Shown: one piece after another, positions 51,154 to 59,277 of the stretch
How positions within the stretch are numbered: the stretch's first letter is position 1
Layout of the letters: every line of letters begins with the position of its first letter
NCBI GenBank assembly: GCA_002382085.1
Contig: DFZK01000007.1
Location: forward strand, 124,001 to 188,000
Reading direction: 5' to 3'
DNA: 64,000 bases
Source of the DNA: Sulfurospirillum sp. UBA4058
Lineage (GTDB): Bacteria; Campylobacterota; Campylobacteria; Campylobacterales; Sulfurospirillaceae
Made by a program: the position numbers and the translations under genes
The notes under the pieces: model-generated
Seen by the model: only the letters and a program-made list of their open reading frames with translations
What the model was told of the DNA's origin: nothing
The model's database searches: none

Positions 51154-51638
51154 ACTAAATCTTGTAAAAACGTGCCGAGCATCGTATTTTGTTGATCGAG
51201 CTTATCTTCCGCTTGCATTTTTTCTTGAAGCTGTTTACGGTAGGCATCGAGCATATCGTCAAGGCTTGTCAAGGCATCTTCGCGGGCTTTACCCGTAAGC
51301 GGCGGTTGCGTGGATTCTCCAAGGCCTAATTTTTCAGTGAGTTCTGCTTTCTTTTCTTCGATTAATTTTTCAATTTTCTCAAAATTATAGTCTTGGTAGA
51401 ACGCAAGAGCCCCCTTGGTTTTTAAATCTTCCAAAAATGTTTCAACCGCAGGATCTCTTTGAGTCGTTTCGGAATCTTTGACCGTCGAGGCTTCATTATC
51501 GGTTGAAAATTTGGCTTTGATTTCGTCGGCGAGCGTTTGCGCAAACGAGCTTGCATCTTCTAAAGTGCTTTTAGCGCGCGTTGTCGTCGAATCAAGAAGC
51601 GACTGATACGTTTTTTTCGTTTGGTCGTCAATCATCAT
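51150..51638 (-). CDS. Hypothetical helical protein
   Basis: A soluble, acidic, mostly helical protein of 162 residues (KKTYQSLLDSTTTRAKSTLE; FEKIEKLIEEKKAELTEKLG; LDDMLDAYRKQLQEKM) with a Thr/Ser/Asp-rich linker in the middle. No known family is recognised. ATG 51638 has AGGAGTAAACG upstream. It is the only minus-strand gene between 33.6 and 53.4 kb; the GNAT gene begins 87 nt away in the opposite direction. Confidence 0.75.
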   Translation of the reverse strand: MMIDDQTKKTYQSLLDSTTTRAKSTLEDASSFAQTLADEIKAKFSTDNEASTVKDSETTQRDPAVETFLEDLKTKGALAFYQDYNFEKIEKLIEEKKAELTEKLGLGESTQPPLTGKAREDALTSLDDMLDAYRKQLQEKMQAEDKLDQQNTMLGTFLQDLV

Positions 51639-51724
51639 CGTTTACTCCTAATCATGAGGTAAAGGTTACAAGCAAAAACGATTCCTATGTTACAATACGT
51701 TTACCGATTGTACAAGGAACGACT

Positions 51725-52186
51725 ATGCTAAAAATCCGTAAAGCAACCGTTGAAGATTGCGATATGCTCGTGACGTTACTTCTTCAACTTTTCGAGCAAG
51801 AGACCGAGTTCGTCCCGAATCGATCTTTACATGTAAAAGGGCTTGAAACTATTTTAAACGACGCTTCGATCGGCGTTATTCTCCTAGCCGAAAAGGAAAA
51901 AAACATTGTCGCAATGGTCAGTCTTTTATGGAGTATCAGTACGGCACTCGGTACTCGGGTCGCATGGCTAGAAGATATGGTCGTTGATAACGCGTTTCGC
52001 TCACAGGGTATCGGCTCTGTTTTGATCGAGGAGGCGATCGCGTACGCGCGAAGCGTCGGATGCCGTCGTATAACGCTTTTAACGGATGGAGACAACATAC
52101 CGGCACATCGTTTTTATGAAAAATTCGGCTTTCAAGCCTCTTCGATGCAACCGTTTCGATTGCTTGTAGATGACGTTTCTTGTTAA
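51725..52186 (+). CDS. GNAT family N-acetyltransferase
   Basis: A 153-residue acetyltransferase with the acetyl-CoA pyrophosphate loop FRSQGIGSVLIEEA (motif A) and NIPAHRFYEKFGF (motif B). The substrate is unknown. ATG 51725 has AAGGAACGACT upstream; TACAAT at 51691-51696 is a probable -10. A palindrome copy lies inside at 51826-51837. Confidence 0.88.
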   Translation: MLKIRKATVEDCDMLVTLLLQLFEQETEFVPNRSLHVKGLETILNDASIGVILLAEKEKNIVAMVSLLWSISTALGTRVAWLEDMVVDNAFRSQGIGSVLIEEAIAYARSVGCRRITLLTDGDNIPAHRFYEKFGFQASSMQPFRLLVDDVSC

Positions 52187-52236
52187 AAAAAGGCAAAAAC
52201 GCTACTATAAAGATTCGGAAAAAAGAAAGGATTGAC

Positions 52237-53406
52237 GTGAAAAGGTTTGTGTGCGGCGTGATTTTAACGGTATCGTTGGTGTGGGCGCAATCTTCCAAAA
52301 CGGTTACGCCGGAGGAAGCTTCGCTTGCATATCAAGAGGTTGTCAAAAAATTAAAAGATGAATTCGTTCAGCCGATCGACGAAAAAAGATTGATGGACAG
52401 TTGTTTGGAAGGCATGGTCAATAGCGTCGATAAAAACGGGCGCTATTTTAACGAAGAAGAGTATGAAACGCTTTATTTAAGCAATACCCCCGTAGCGGGC
52501 GTCGGACTTTTTTTGGCGCAAAAACGACATCATATTTTTGTTAAATCCGTCGTCGAACACTCTCCTGCGCATAAAGCCGCTTTACAAAAAGGGGATGAAA
52601 TCATTCAAGTCGGATCCTATTGGGTTCGTGATCTAAATTTTGAAGAGGTCGTCGCAGAACTCAGAGGTGCTCCCAACAGCAAAGTCAAAATAACGTTTTT
52701 AAAGCCCAACACGACAAAACCCGTGGAAGTGACGCTTACGCGTAAAGAAGTCAATATTAACGTGGTGACGTCGTTAATGTACGAAGGCAATATTGCATAC
52801 GTCAAAGTGAGTTCGTTTATGCAAGAAGGCTTCGGCGAAATGCTTGAAGATATGCGGTATCTCTACGATGCACAAGCACGGCACATTAAAGGTATGGTAT
52901 TGGATTTACGGGATAATCCGGGCGGCAATCTCAATACCGCTTTAGCGGTTACGGGATTGTTCTTGGAAAACGATAAACTGATTTTAAACGTTAAAAGTCG
53001 CAACAAAGACGATAAACGTTCCTATAAAAACCGTTTAGAAGAGTATGAAATGGCTGATTACGCAGACAAAATCGAAAAACTCTCGTTTTTAAAGACGGTA
53101 CCGCTCATCGTATTGGTCAATCGCGACTCTACCGGCGGTGCCGAGATCGTTGCATCGGTTTTACAAGAGTATCAACGAGCGAAAGTGATCGGAATGCCGA
53201 CATACGGAAAAGATACGTTTGCGACGCTTTTCCCTTTGAGCAGTCGCGTTACGGCAGTCAAATTTGCGACGGCTCGTTGGAGTACGCCTAAGGGCAAAAG
53301 CGTTTGGCCAAGCGGCGTCGTCCCGAATATCGAAGTTAAACCGAGTACCGACGCTTCGGAAGATAACGTCTTAGACGAAGCATTGAGTATATTGCACCAA
53401 AAATAG
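52237..53406 (+). CDS. S41/PDZ (CtpA-like) protein, catalytic Ser replaced by Gly
   Basis: A periplasmic protein of 389 residues with a signal peptide (CGVILTVSLVWA), an N-terminal helical part, a PDZ domain (GVGLFLAQKRHHIFVKSV; ALQKGDEIIQVG) and a C-terminal peptidase S41 domain (VLDLRDNPGGNLNTALAV). In active CtpA/Tsp enzymes the segment reads S-A-S-A-S-E with the middle Ser as nucleophile; here it is STGGAE, so the nucleophile position is Gly300. The catalytic Lys325 is kept (TYGKDTF), but the Gln four residues on is Ala329. It may act as a regulator or scaffold. GTG 52237 follows AAAGGA. Confidence 0.85.
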   Translation: MKRFVCGVILTVSLVWAQSSKTVTPEEASLAYQEVVKKLKDEFVQPIDEKRLMDSCLEGMVNSVDKNGRYFNEEEYETLYLSNTPVAGVGLFLAQKRHHIFVKSVVEHSPAHKAALQKGDEIIQVGSYWVRDLNFEEVVAELRGAPNSKVKITFLKPNTTKPVEVTLTRKEVNINVVTSLMYEGNIAYVKVSSFMQEGFGEMLEDMRYLYDAQARHIKGMVLDLRDNPGGNLNTALAVTGLFLENDKLILNVKSRNKDDKRSYKNRLEEYEMADYADKIEKLSFLKTVPLIVLVNRDSTGGAEIVASVLQEYQRAKVIGMPTYGKDTFATLFPLSSRVTAVKFATARWSTPKGKSVWPSGVVPNIEVKPSTDASEDNVLDEALSILHQK

Positions 53407-53452
53407 AACTTGCTCTCTAAAGATTTTTTCTTAGGCGTAGGATGTTGCGCGG

Positions 53453-54490
53453 TTATTTGGTAATAAACATGTAAAAGGGTTTATTGCTCAGCTGCATATC
53501 GATCCAAACGCCGTTACTTCCGGTCGAAGCGTTGAGGGCAACGTTCGGAGAGAGATAGGTTTTGGGCAGTTCAAACAGAACTTTAATCTGTTTTGTCGAG
53601 AAAATCGTTTTCGCCGAACCCGTGATAATATTACAAAATTCGGCAACGCCGTCCGTGATTCCGGCGGTATCGTCACTGTTGACGTGCTCTCCTAGCATGG
53701 CTTCCAAAGCCGCAACGGCTAGTTCTCTCGGAAAAACCAAAAAGAACGTACCGCTAACGTCGCCTTTAAATTTCATTGCCGCAATAATGACTTGGGAGGG
53801 AATCTTTTCATTAAAAGGGCGAATTTCATGTTTGATTTTTTGTGCTTCCAATCCGGTAATGGTGACCAACGTATTCACGGCGGTGTCGATAAAAACGGGT
53901 AAATTGACAATCAATTGCTTTGAAAGCGATAAATTGGGGGTTGAAGGCGCGGAACTTGTTTTCTTAACCACCGTATGCGTAATGGTCATATCGTATTTTT
54001 TGGCCATCGCTTTGAGCTTAAAGTCTTCGGCGTCGTAGGCATGGACGACGCTGTAACCTAATTTCGTTAGCTCGGAAGCAATTTTATCGGCATTGTCTTT
54101 ATCGGTATCGAACAGTAAAACGCACAACTCTTTTTTAAACGACGAGGGATTGAAAAATAAAATAGCGACATTGACGTTTTGAAAAAGCTGAACCGTCGTG
54201 TCGGCACTCATGTGTTTGAGAGGCTCGAAAGACTCTTTTTTATAGTCGCCTAAAGCCGTCGGGATCGTTAAGGCTTGTGAAAGTTTTTCTAAGATTTTAA
54301 TCAAGTGCCCAAACGATGCATTTTGCGTATAGGGTGCATTTTTTAAAGAGATATAGATGCCCTTAATCCCTTTTTCTTTTAAAAGGGTGTTTTGGCTAAC
54401 AATCGTATTGAATAAAACCGTATTTCGGCTCTCCAATACCGCTTCGTTATAGTCGACGATAAAAATAGAATGTTGGATCGTATGTGTCAT
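53453..54490 (-). CDS. CheX-domain protein with STAS-like and degenerate receiver-like regions
   Basis: The C-terminal domain (about 190-345) is CheX/CheC-like: FKGDVSGTFFLVFPRELA and GVAEFCNIITGSAKT, with the E284-xx-N287 phosphatase motif. Residues about 5-110 look like a STAS domain (GIKGIYISLKNAPYTQNA). Residues about 120-180 look like a receiver remnant that lacks a clear phospho-Asp (LCVLLFDTDKDNADKIASEL). CheX proteins dephosphorylate CheY in chemotaxis, so a role in motility signalling is likely but inferred, as no che genes adjoin it. It is 345 residues from ATG 54490. Confidence 0.75.
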   Translation of the reverse strand: MTHTIQHSIFIVDYNEAVLESRNTVLFNTIVSQNTLLKEKGIKGIYISLKNAPYTQNASFGHLIKILEKLSQALTIPTALGDYKKESFEPLKHMSADTTVQLFQNVNVAILFFNPSSFKKELCVLLFDTDKDNADKIASELTKLGYSVVHAYDAEDFKLKAMAKKYDMTITHTVVKKTSSAPSTPNLSLSKQLIVNLPVFIDTAVNTLVTITGLEAQKIKHEIRPFNEKIPSQVIIAAMKFKGDVSGTFFLVFPRELAVAALEAMLGEHVNSDDTAGITDGVAEFCNIITGSAKTIFSTKQIKVLFELPKTYLSPNVALNASTGSNGVWIDMQLSNKPFYMFITK

Positions 54491-54582
54491 GATGTTGTGT
54501 TCGCATTAAAAAAATGAGATGAATTTAAAACGCAAAGATAGTACCATAGAAAGCTTTTAATTTTATTGAAACAATCTGACGC

Positions 54583-54588
54583 TATAAT
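54583..54588 (+). promoter_or_regulatory. -10 element for the 54626 gene
   Basis: TATAAT preceded by GC, 37 nt upstream of ATG 54626. It lies inside any frame beginning at 54566, so those upstream starts are unlikely. Confidence 0.55.
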
Positions 54589-54625
54589 AAAAGTTAGATA
54601 CAAAAGAGGAGGCGTCGAGTATGTT

Positions 54626-55069
54626 ATGAATACGTCGTTTGAAGATATCGATGCCGCAATCAAACGTTATGTCGAAGATGAAATCGCGCATGAAATTACC
54701 CAAGAATTGGAAGACTTGATCTTCTTCTCAAGCTATACGGTCAACTTTGACGTTTTTCAAAAAGCAACCAACAAGCTTAAAAAAATGGCGCGGCGTCAAG
54801 AGGGATACGGCGAGCACGTCTGGCGGGCGGATGCGCACAAACTGATAACGCGTTACGGACTGGATGTCGCGATACCGAGCGAACGCTATACTTACATGTT
54901 ACGATTATTGTTACGGGCGCAAATTCAAATTAACGAATCGGTGATACGCCATTTTAAATATTTATGCCAAAGAGCCCACTCGTTTGAATACCTCCAAACC
55001 CGCACCGAAGCGATTTATCGGCTTTTGTTTGACGAGGGGACATGTTCAAATCTTCATCACGCTTTTTAG
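54626..55069 (+). CDS. Hypothetical protein
   Basis: A 147-residue, helical, charged protein without membrane segments or known motifs (FEDIDAAIKRYVEDEIAHEI; HVWRADAHKLITRYGLDVAI). I do not recognise it. ATG 54626 is the only start after the -10 element at 54583; AGAGGAGG lies 13 nt upstream, a slightly long spacing. A second ATG at 54621 is out of frame. It precedes pyk but with its own promoter. Confidence 0.7.
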   Translation: MNTSFEDIDAAIKRYVEDEIAHEITQELEDLIFFSSYTVNFDVFQKATNKLKKMARRQEGYGEHVWRADAHKLITRYGLDVAIPSERYTYMLRLLLRAQIQINESVIRHFKYLCQRAHSFEYLQTRTEAIYRLLFDEGTCSNLHHAF

Positions 55070-55091
55070 GTACGATGAACCCTTCTCGTGA

Positions 55092-55097
55092 TATAAT
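55092..55097 (+). promoter_or_regulatory. -10 element for pyk
   Basis: TATAAT 51 nt upstream of the pyk start codon, in the 79-nt gap after the hypothetical gene. Confidence 0.5.
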
Positions 55098-55148
55098 TTC
55101 GTAACAATCTCAAAGTACAATAGAACTTATTTTAACGAAGGAAAAAAG

Positions 55149-56594
55149 ATGGATAAAAAGACAAAAATCCTCGCAACCGTAGGACCGGCCAGTGACAGCG
55201 TAGAAATTTTAGAAGGTATGATAAAAGCCGGTGTGAACGTCTTTCGTCTTAATTTTAGTCATGGAAGTCATGAATACCATGCGGGAACTTTAGCCAAAAT
55301 ACGTGAAGCCGAAGCTAACGTCGGCAAAAAGATCGGTGTCTTGCAAGATATTTGCGGTCCTAAAATTCGCGTCGGTAAACTGGAAGACGATTTTTATTTG
55401 GAAACGGGCGATAAACTTTACTTTACGAAAGAGCAAATCGTCGGTAAAAAAACCGCCGAACATAGCTATACTTTGTGCATCAACCAACCGCAAATTTTAG
55501 ACATGCTCCAAGTAGACGAGTATATTTACCTCTATGACGGCAATATTCGCGCTAGAGTGATCGAAATCGGTGAGCATGTCGTAACCGAAATCGAAAATAA
55601 CGGTAAACTTTCTTCCAACAAAGGGGTTAATTTCCCCAATACGGTCATTAACATCGAAGTCATTACGCCTAAAGACGAAGCTGACCTTGCATGGGGCGCA
55701 CAAAACGGCGTGGATTTCGTAGCCGTTTCGTTCGTACAAAGTGCTAAAGATATTATGCATGCACGCGCTATTTTAAAAGAGCACAAGTCGCGCGCACATC
55801 TTTTTGCGAAAATCGAAAAATTTGACGCGGTAGAAAAAATCGACGAGATTTTAGAAGTGAGCGACGGCATTATGGTCGCGCGCGGCGATTTGGGGATCGA
55901 AGTTCCGTACTACAAAGTACCGAGTATCCAAAAGAGGCTGATCGCCAAAGCCAATGCGGCATCGAAACCCGTTATTACCGCGACGCAAATGTTGCTTTCG
56001 ATGGCGGAAAAAGAGATGGCGACGCGTGCGGAAATCAGCGACGTTGCCAATGCCGTTTTAGACGGAACCGATGCCGTGATGCTTTCCGAAGAGAGTGCTA
56101 TCGGTAAAAATCCGATTCACGTTGTTGAAGTTATGGCGAATACGATCCGTGAAACGGAAGCGATTTATCCTTACAGTAAATTTGAAATGTATCCGTTCTT
56201 AGACGAAACCGATATTATCTCTTCATCTACGGCACGCCTTGCCGATCGCTTAGGCGTGGAAGCGATGATTTCGCTGACGAGTTCGGGCAAATCGGCGAAA
56301 AAATTGGCGCGTTATCGCATTCGTGCCGATATTTACGCCGTCACGCACGATGAGCGAACGGCGCGTTCTTTGACGATCGCATGGGGCATTAAACCCATTA
56401 TGAATATCGAAGCGAGCAATTTAAATATGATGCTTGGAAAGACGCTTCAAAAAGGAATCGAAAGAGGTTTAATCAACAAAGATAAAACCTATATCGTTAC
56501 CGCGGGTTATCCGGCGGGCGTCGAGGGTAGCACGAACTTTATTCGTATTTTAAAACGCGAGCAGATTGAATACTATACCGATATGGTCTTATAA
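55149..56594 (+). CDS. pyk: Pyruvate kinase
   Basis: Converts PEP and ADP to pyruvate and ATP (481 residues). N-terminus TKILATVGPASDSVEILEGM, then FRLNFSHGSHEYH, the catalytic Lys in LFAKIEKFDAV, VARGDLGIEVPY, and ATQMLLSMAEK. The domain order (A with B inserted, then C) and length are those of type I enzymes without an extra C-terminal domain. ATG 55149 has GAAGGAAA upstream. It is a single-gene unit. Confidence 0.97.
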   Translation: MDKKTKILATVGPASDSVEILEGMIKAGVNVFRLNFSHGSHEYHAGTLAKIREAEANVGKKIGVLQDICGPKIRVGKLEDDFYLETGDKLYFTKEQIVGKKTAEHSYTLCINQPQILDMLQVDEYIYLYDGNIRARVIEIGEHVVTEIENNGKLSSNKGVNFPNTVINIEVITPKDEADLAWGAQNGVDFVAVSFVQSAKDIMHARAILKEHKSRAHLFAKIEKFDAVEKIDEILEVSDGIMVARGDLGIEVPYYKVPSIQKRLIAKANAASKPVITATQMLLSMAEKEMATRAEISDVANAVLDGTDAVMLSEESAIGKNPIHVVEVMANTIRETEAIYPYSKFEMYPFLDETDIISSSTARLADRLGVEAMISLTSSGKSAKKLARYRIRADIYAVTHDERTARSLTIAWGIKPIMNIEASNLNMMLGKTLQKGIERGLINKDKTYIVTAGYPAGVEGSTNFIRILKREQIEYYTDMVL

Positions 56595-56679
56595 GCTTAA
56601 AAGAGTTTTATATTGGCTTAAAGGTTTTTTAGATAAAATCCAAGCCTTAAAATAAATCTCTCCCAAGAAGGACATACGC

Positions 56680-56988
56680 ATGTATGCAATCATTAAAAAT
56701 GGCGGGAAGCAGTATAAAGTTCAAGAAGGCGACTATTTAAACGTCGACAAACTTGACGCTCAGCCACAAGAGAAAGTAGTTGTGACGGAAGTTCTTGCCG
56801 TTAATAACGGTGAACTGAAAGTGGGAAATCCATTCGTCAGCGGTGCAGAAGTAGAATTGGTCGTTGTAACTGAAGGTAAAGACAAAAAAGTCATTACGTT
56901 CAAAAAACGTAGAAGAAAAGACTCTAAAGTAAAACGCGGTTTTAGAAGACAGTATAGCAGAGTCAAAGTTGTAAGCATTAAAGCTTAA
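56680..56988 (+). CDS. rplU: Ribosomal protein bL21
   Basis: 102 residues, starting MYAIIKNGGKQYKVQEGD and ending with the basic tail FKKRRRKDSKVKRGFRRQYS. Binds 23S rRNA in the large subunit. AAGGA lies 6 nt before ATG 56680. TAAAAT at 56634-56639 is a probable -10. First of the L21-L27 pair. Confidence 0.98.
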   Translation: MYAIIKNGGKQYKVQEGDYLNVDKLDAQPQEKVVVTEVLAVNNGELKVGNPFVSGAEVELVVVTEGKDKKVITFKKRRRKDSKVKRGFRRQYSRVKVVSIKA

Positions 56989-57021
56989 CTTACACGACGC
57001 AATAAAGATTAGGAGTAATCA

Positions 57022-57282
57022 ATGGCTCACAAGAAAGGTCAAGGTAGTACCCAAAATAACAGAGACTCGGCAGGACGAAGACTCGGCGTTAAAAAATTCG
57101 GCGGCGAATTTGTACGTGCGGGAAATATCATTATTCGCCAACGCGGAACCAAAGTACATGTAGGAAACAACGTCGGTATCGGCACGGATCATACGATTTA
57201 TGCGTTAATCGACGGTTATGTTCAATTCCAACGTAAAGACAAAACACGCAACAAAGTTTCCGTTATCCCCGCTAGCTTATAA
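57022..57282 (+). CDS. rpmA: Ribosomal protein bL27
   Basis: 86 residues: AHKKGQGSTQNNRDSAGRRLG at the N-terminus near the peptidyl transferase centre, then the beta-barrel with GNIIIRQRGTKVHVG. The start has no extension needing cleavage. It lies 33 nt after rplU and is followed by a strong terminator. Confidence 0.98.
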   Translation: MAHKKGQGSTQNNRDSAGRRLGVKKFGGEFVRAGNIIIRQRGTKVHVGNNVGIGTDHTIYALIDGYVQFQRKDKTRNKVSVIPASL

Positions 57283-57288
57283 TTCATC

Positions 57289-57311
57289 CGGTGAAGCAAA
57301 ACGCTTCACCG
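57289..57311 (+). terminator. Rho-independent terminator after rpmA
   Basis: CGGTGAAGC and its exact inverse GCTTCACCG form a 9-bp stem with a 5-nt loop, followed by CTTTTCTTCTTTC. Confidence 0.92.
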
Positions 57312-57369
57312 CTTTTCTTCTTTCATTAAAATGAATGACGTTACCTCTTGTGATTATCATCGTTTACGC

Positions 57370-57379
57370 TTACATGTAA
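57370..57379. repeat. TTACATGTAA palindrome
   Basis: Copy of the window-wide element between rpmA and obgE, 46 nt before the obgE start. Confidence 0.75.
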
Positions 57380-57424
57380 TGATCAGAGGTATACTGACGA
57401 ACTTACTATACAAAAGGTTTGACA

Positions 57425-58531
57425 ATGTTTATCGATAATGTACTACTCACTTTAAGCTCCGGAAAGGGCGGGCCGGGTTGTATCTCGTTCCGTAGAGAAA
57501 AACACGTGATCCAAGGCGGTCCCGACGGCGGTGACGGCGGACGCGGAGGAAACGTCTATTTTCAAATCGATCGCAACACGCACACACTTTCGCATTTTCG
57601 AACCAACCAACATCTCAAAGCGAAAAACGGCGAACAAGGCATGGGGCGCAAAATGTACGGAAAATCCGGTGAACATTTGGTTCTAAGCGTGCCTCCCGGA
57701 ACGCAAATTATCGATGCCGAAACGGGTGAAGTTCTGCTTGACATGTTAGATCAAGACGAAAAACAATTGTTTTTAGAGGGCGGACTAGGCGGTTTGGGAA
57801 ATACCCACTTTAAAAGCTCGACCAACCAACGTCCCGAATTCGCGCAACAAGGACGCCCGGGTGTCACCCGTAACGTTCGTTTAGAATTGAAACTGATCGC
57901 CGACGTGGGATTGGTCGGATTCCCGAACGTCGGAAAATCAACTTTGATCTCGGTACTTTCCAATGCGCAACCCGAAATTGCCAATTATGAATTTACGACG
58001 TTGACGCCCAAACTAGGCGTTGTCGTAACCGAAGATTACCGTTCGTACGTCATGGCGGATATTCCGGGGATTATCGAGGGTGCCAGTGAAGGCAAAGGTC
58101 TTGGAATCGACTTTTTGCGTCATATCGAACGTACGCAGTTTTTACTGTTTATGATCGATTTGGCAAACTACCGCGATTTAAAAGAACAATATTTGACCCT
58201 TAAAGAAGAGTTGGAAAAATTTTCCGAAGAACTTGCGACTCGAAATTTTGCGATTGCATTAACGCGTTGCGATACGATGAGCGTGGAAGAAGTCAATGAA
58301 AAAGTCGATTCTTTTCTAACTTTACTGAGCTTACAACCCAACAAGGGTGCTGATAAATACAAAGTGCGTGAAGAGTTACACGCGTATGCTCAAGACGTTT
58401 ATGAAAGAGATGCCGCGTTACCGTTTTTTGTGATGCCGATCTCTTCCGTTTCAAAAATAAATATCGATGCGGTGAAATACGCATTATCAGACGTTATAAC
58501 AAAGGTTCGGGATGAAAAGAGTCGTCGTTAA
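57425..58531 (+). CDS. obgE: GTPase ObgE/CgtA
   Basis: Ribosome-assembly GTPase of 368 residues. The N-terminal Obg fold is glycine-rich (GKGGPGCISFRREK; PDGGDGGRGGNVYF). The G domain has G1 GFPNVGKST, G3 DIPGIIEG and G4/G5 region ALTRCD. The C-terminal OCT domain is absent or short. ATG 57425 follows AAAAGG; TTG 57419 is unlikely. The end overlaps proB by 20 nt. Confidence 0.97.
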   Translation: MFIDNVLLTLSSGKGGPGCISFRREKHVIQGGPDGGDGGRGGNVYFQIDRNTHTLSHFRTNQHLKAKNGEQGMGRKMYGKSGEHLVLSVPPGTQIIDAETGEVLLDMLDQDEKQLFLEGGLGGLGNTHFKSSTNQRPEFAQQGRPGVTRNVRLELKLIADVGLVGFPNVGKSTLISVLSNAQPEIANYEFTTLTPKLGVVVTEDYRSYVMADIPGIIEGASEGKGLGIDFLRHIERTQFLLFMIDLANYRDLKEQYLTLKEELEKFSEELATRNFAIALTRCDTMSVEEVNEKVDSFLTLLSLQPNKGADKYKVREELHAYAQDVYERDAALPFFVMPISSVSKINIDAVKYALSDVITKVRDEKSRR

Positions 58532-59276
58532 GGTCGGTACGCACGTATTAAGCGAAAACAATCGCTTGTGTAAGGAGCGTATTTTAAATTTAGTCGAGTT
58601 TTTAGTCGCTTTAATGCAAAAACACGAAGTGATTTTGGTCTCTTCGGGAGCCGTTGCGGCAGGGCATTCTCTTTTAAAATTGGATAAAAACCTGTTGCAC
58701 AATCGCCAAGCGATCGCCGCGGTCGGACAACCGCAATTGATGGCAACGTATAATAAAAAACTGGAAAAATTCGGTAAAAACGGTGCTCAGCTTTTGCTAA
58801 CGGCGGACGATTTTGACTCACGAAAACGTTGCTATCACGCCAAATGCACGATCGATACGCTGCTTCAAAACGGTATTTTGCCTATCATTAACGAAAACGA
58901 TGCGACGGCGACCGAAGAGTTGGTCTTCGGCGATAACGATCAACTCTCTTCGCGCGTTGCATACTATTTCGGAGCCGACATGTTAGTTTTGCTTTCCGAT
59001 ATCGACGGCTATTACGATAAAGATCCGCATCAATACGAAGACGCCAAAATGCGAAAAATCGTACACGAAATCGCTCCGTCCGAGTTGGAAGTCGAAAAAT
59101 CCGCGCATTACGCGTTTGCAACCGGCGGTATTGCCACCAAACTGAAAGCGGCTCACTTCTTATTAGAGCATCAAAAATCGATGTTTATCGCTAGCGGTTT
59201 TGATTTGAGCGACGTGAAAAGTTTTATGCTTGAGGGCGTTCATAAAGGCGGAACACTCTTTACATGTAAGGATTAA
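58512..59276 (+). CDS. proB: Glutamate 5-kinase (short form, no PUA domain)
   Basis: First step of proline synthesis, phosphorylating glutamate (254 residues). Motifs: VVKVGTHVLSE, LVSSGAVAAGHSLL, IINENDATATEELVFGDNDQ, and ATGGIATKLKAAHF. The E. coli enzyme has an extra PUA domain of about 100 residues that is missing here, as in other Campylobacterota. It overlaps obgE and ends one base before fmt; the last codons contain a palindrome copy that leads into the fmt ribosome binding site. Confidence 0.96.
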   Translation: MKRVVVKVGTHVLSENNRLCKERILNLVEFLVALMQKHEVILVSSGAVAAGHSLLKLDKNLLHNRQAIAAVGQPQLMATYNKKLEKFGKNGAQLLLTADDFDSRKRCYHAKCTIDTLLQNGILPIINENDATATEELVFGDNDQLSSRVAYYFGADMLVLLSDIDGYYDKDPHQYEDAKMRKIVHEIAPSELEVEKSAHYAFATGGIATKLKAAHFLLEHQKSMFIASGFDLSDVKSFMLEGVHKGGTLFTCKD

Positions 59277-59277
59277 A

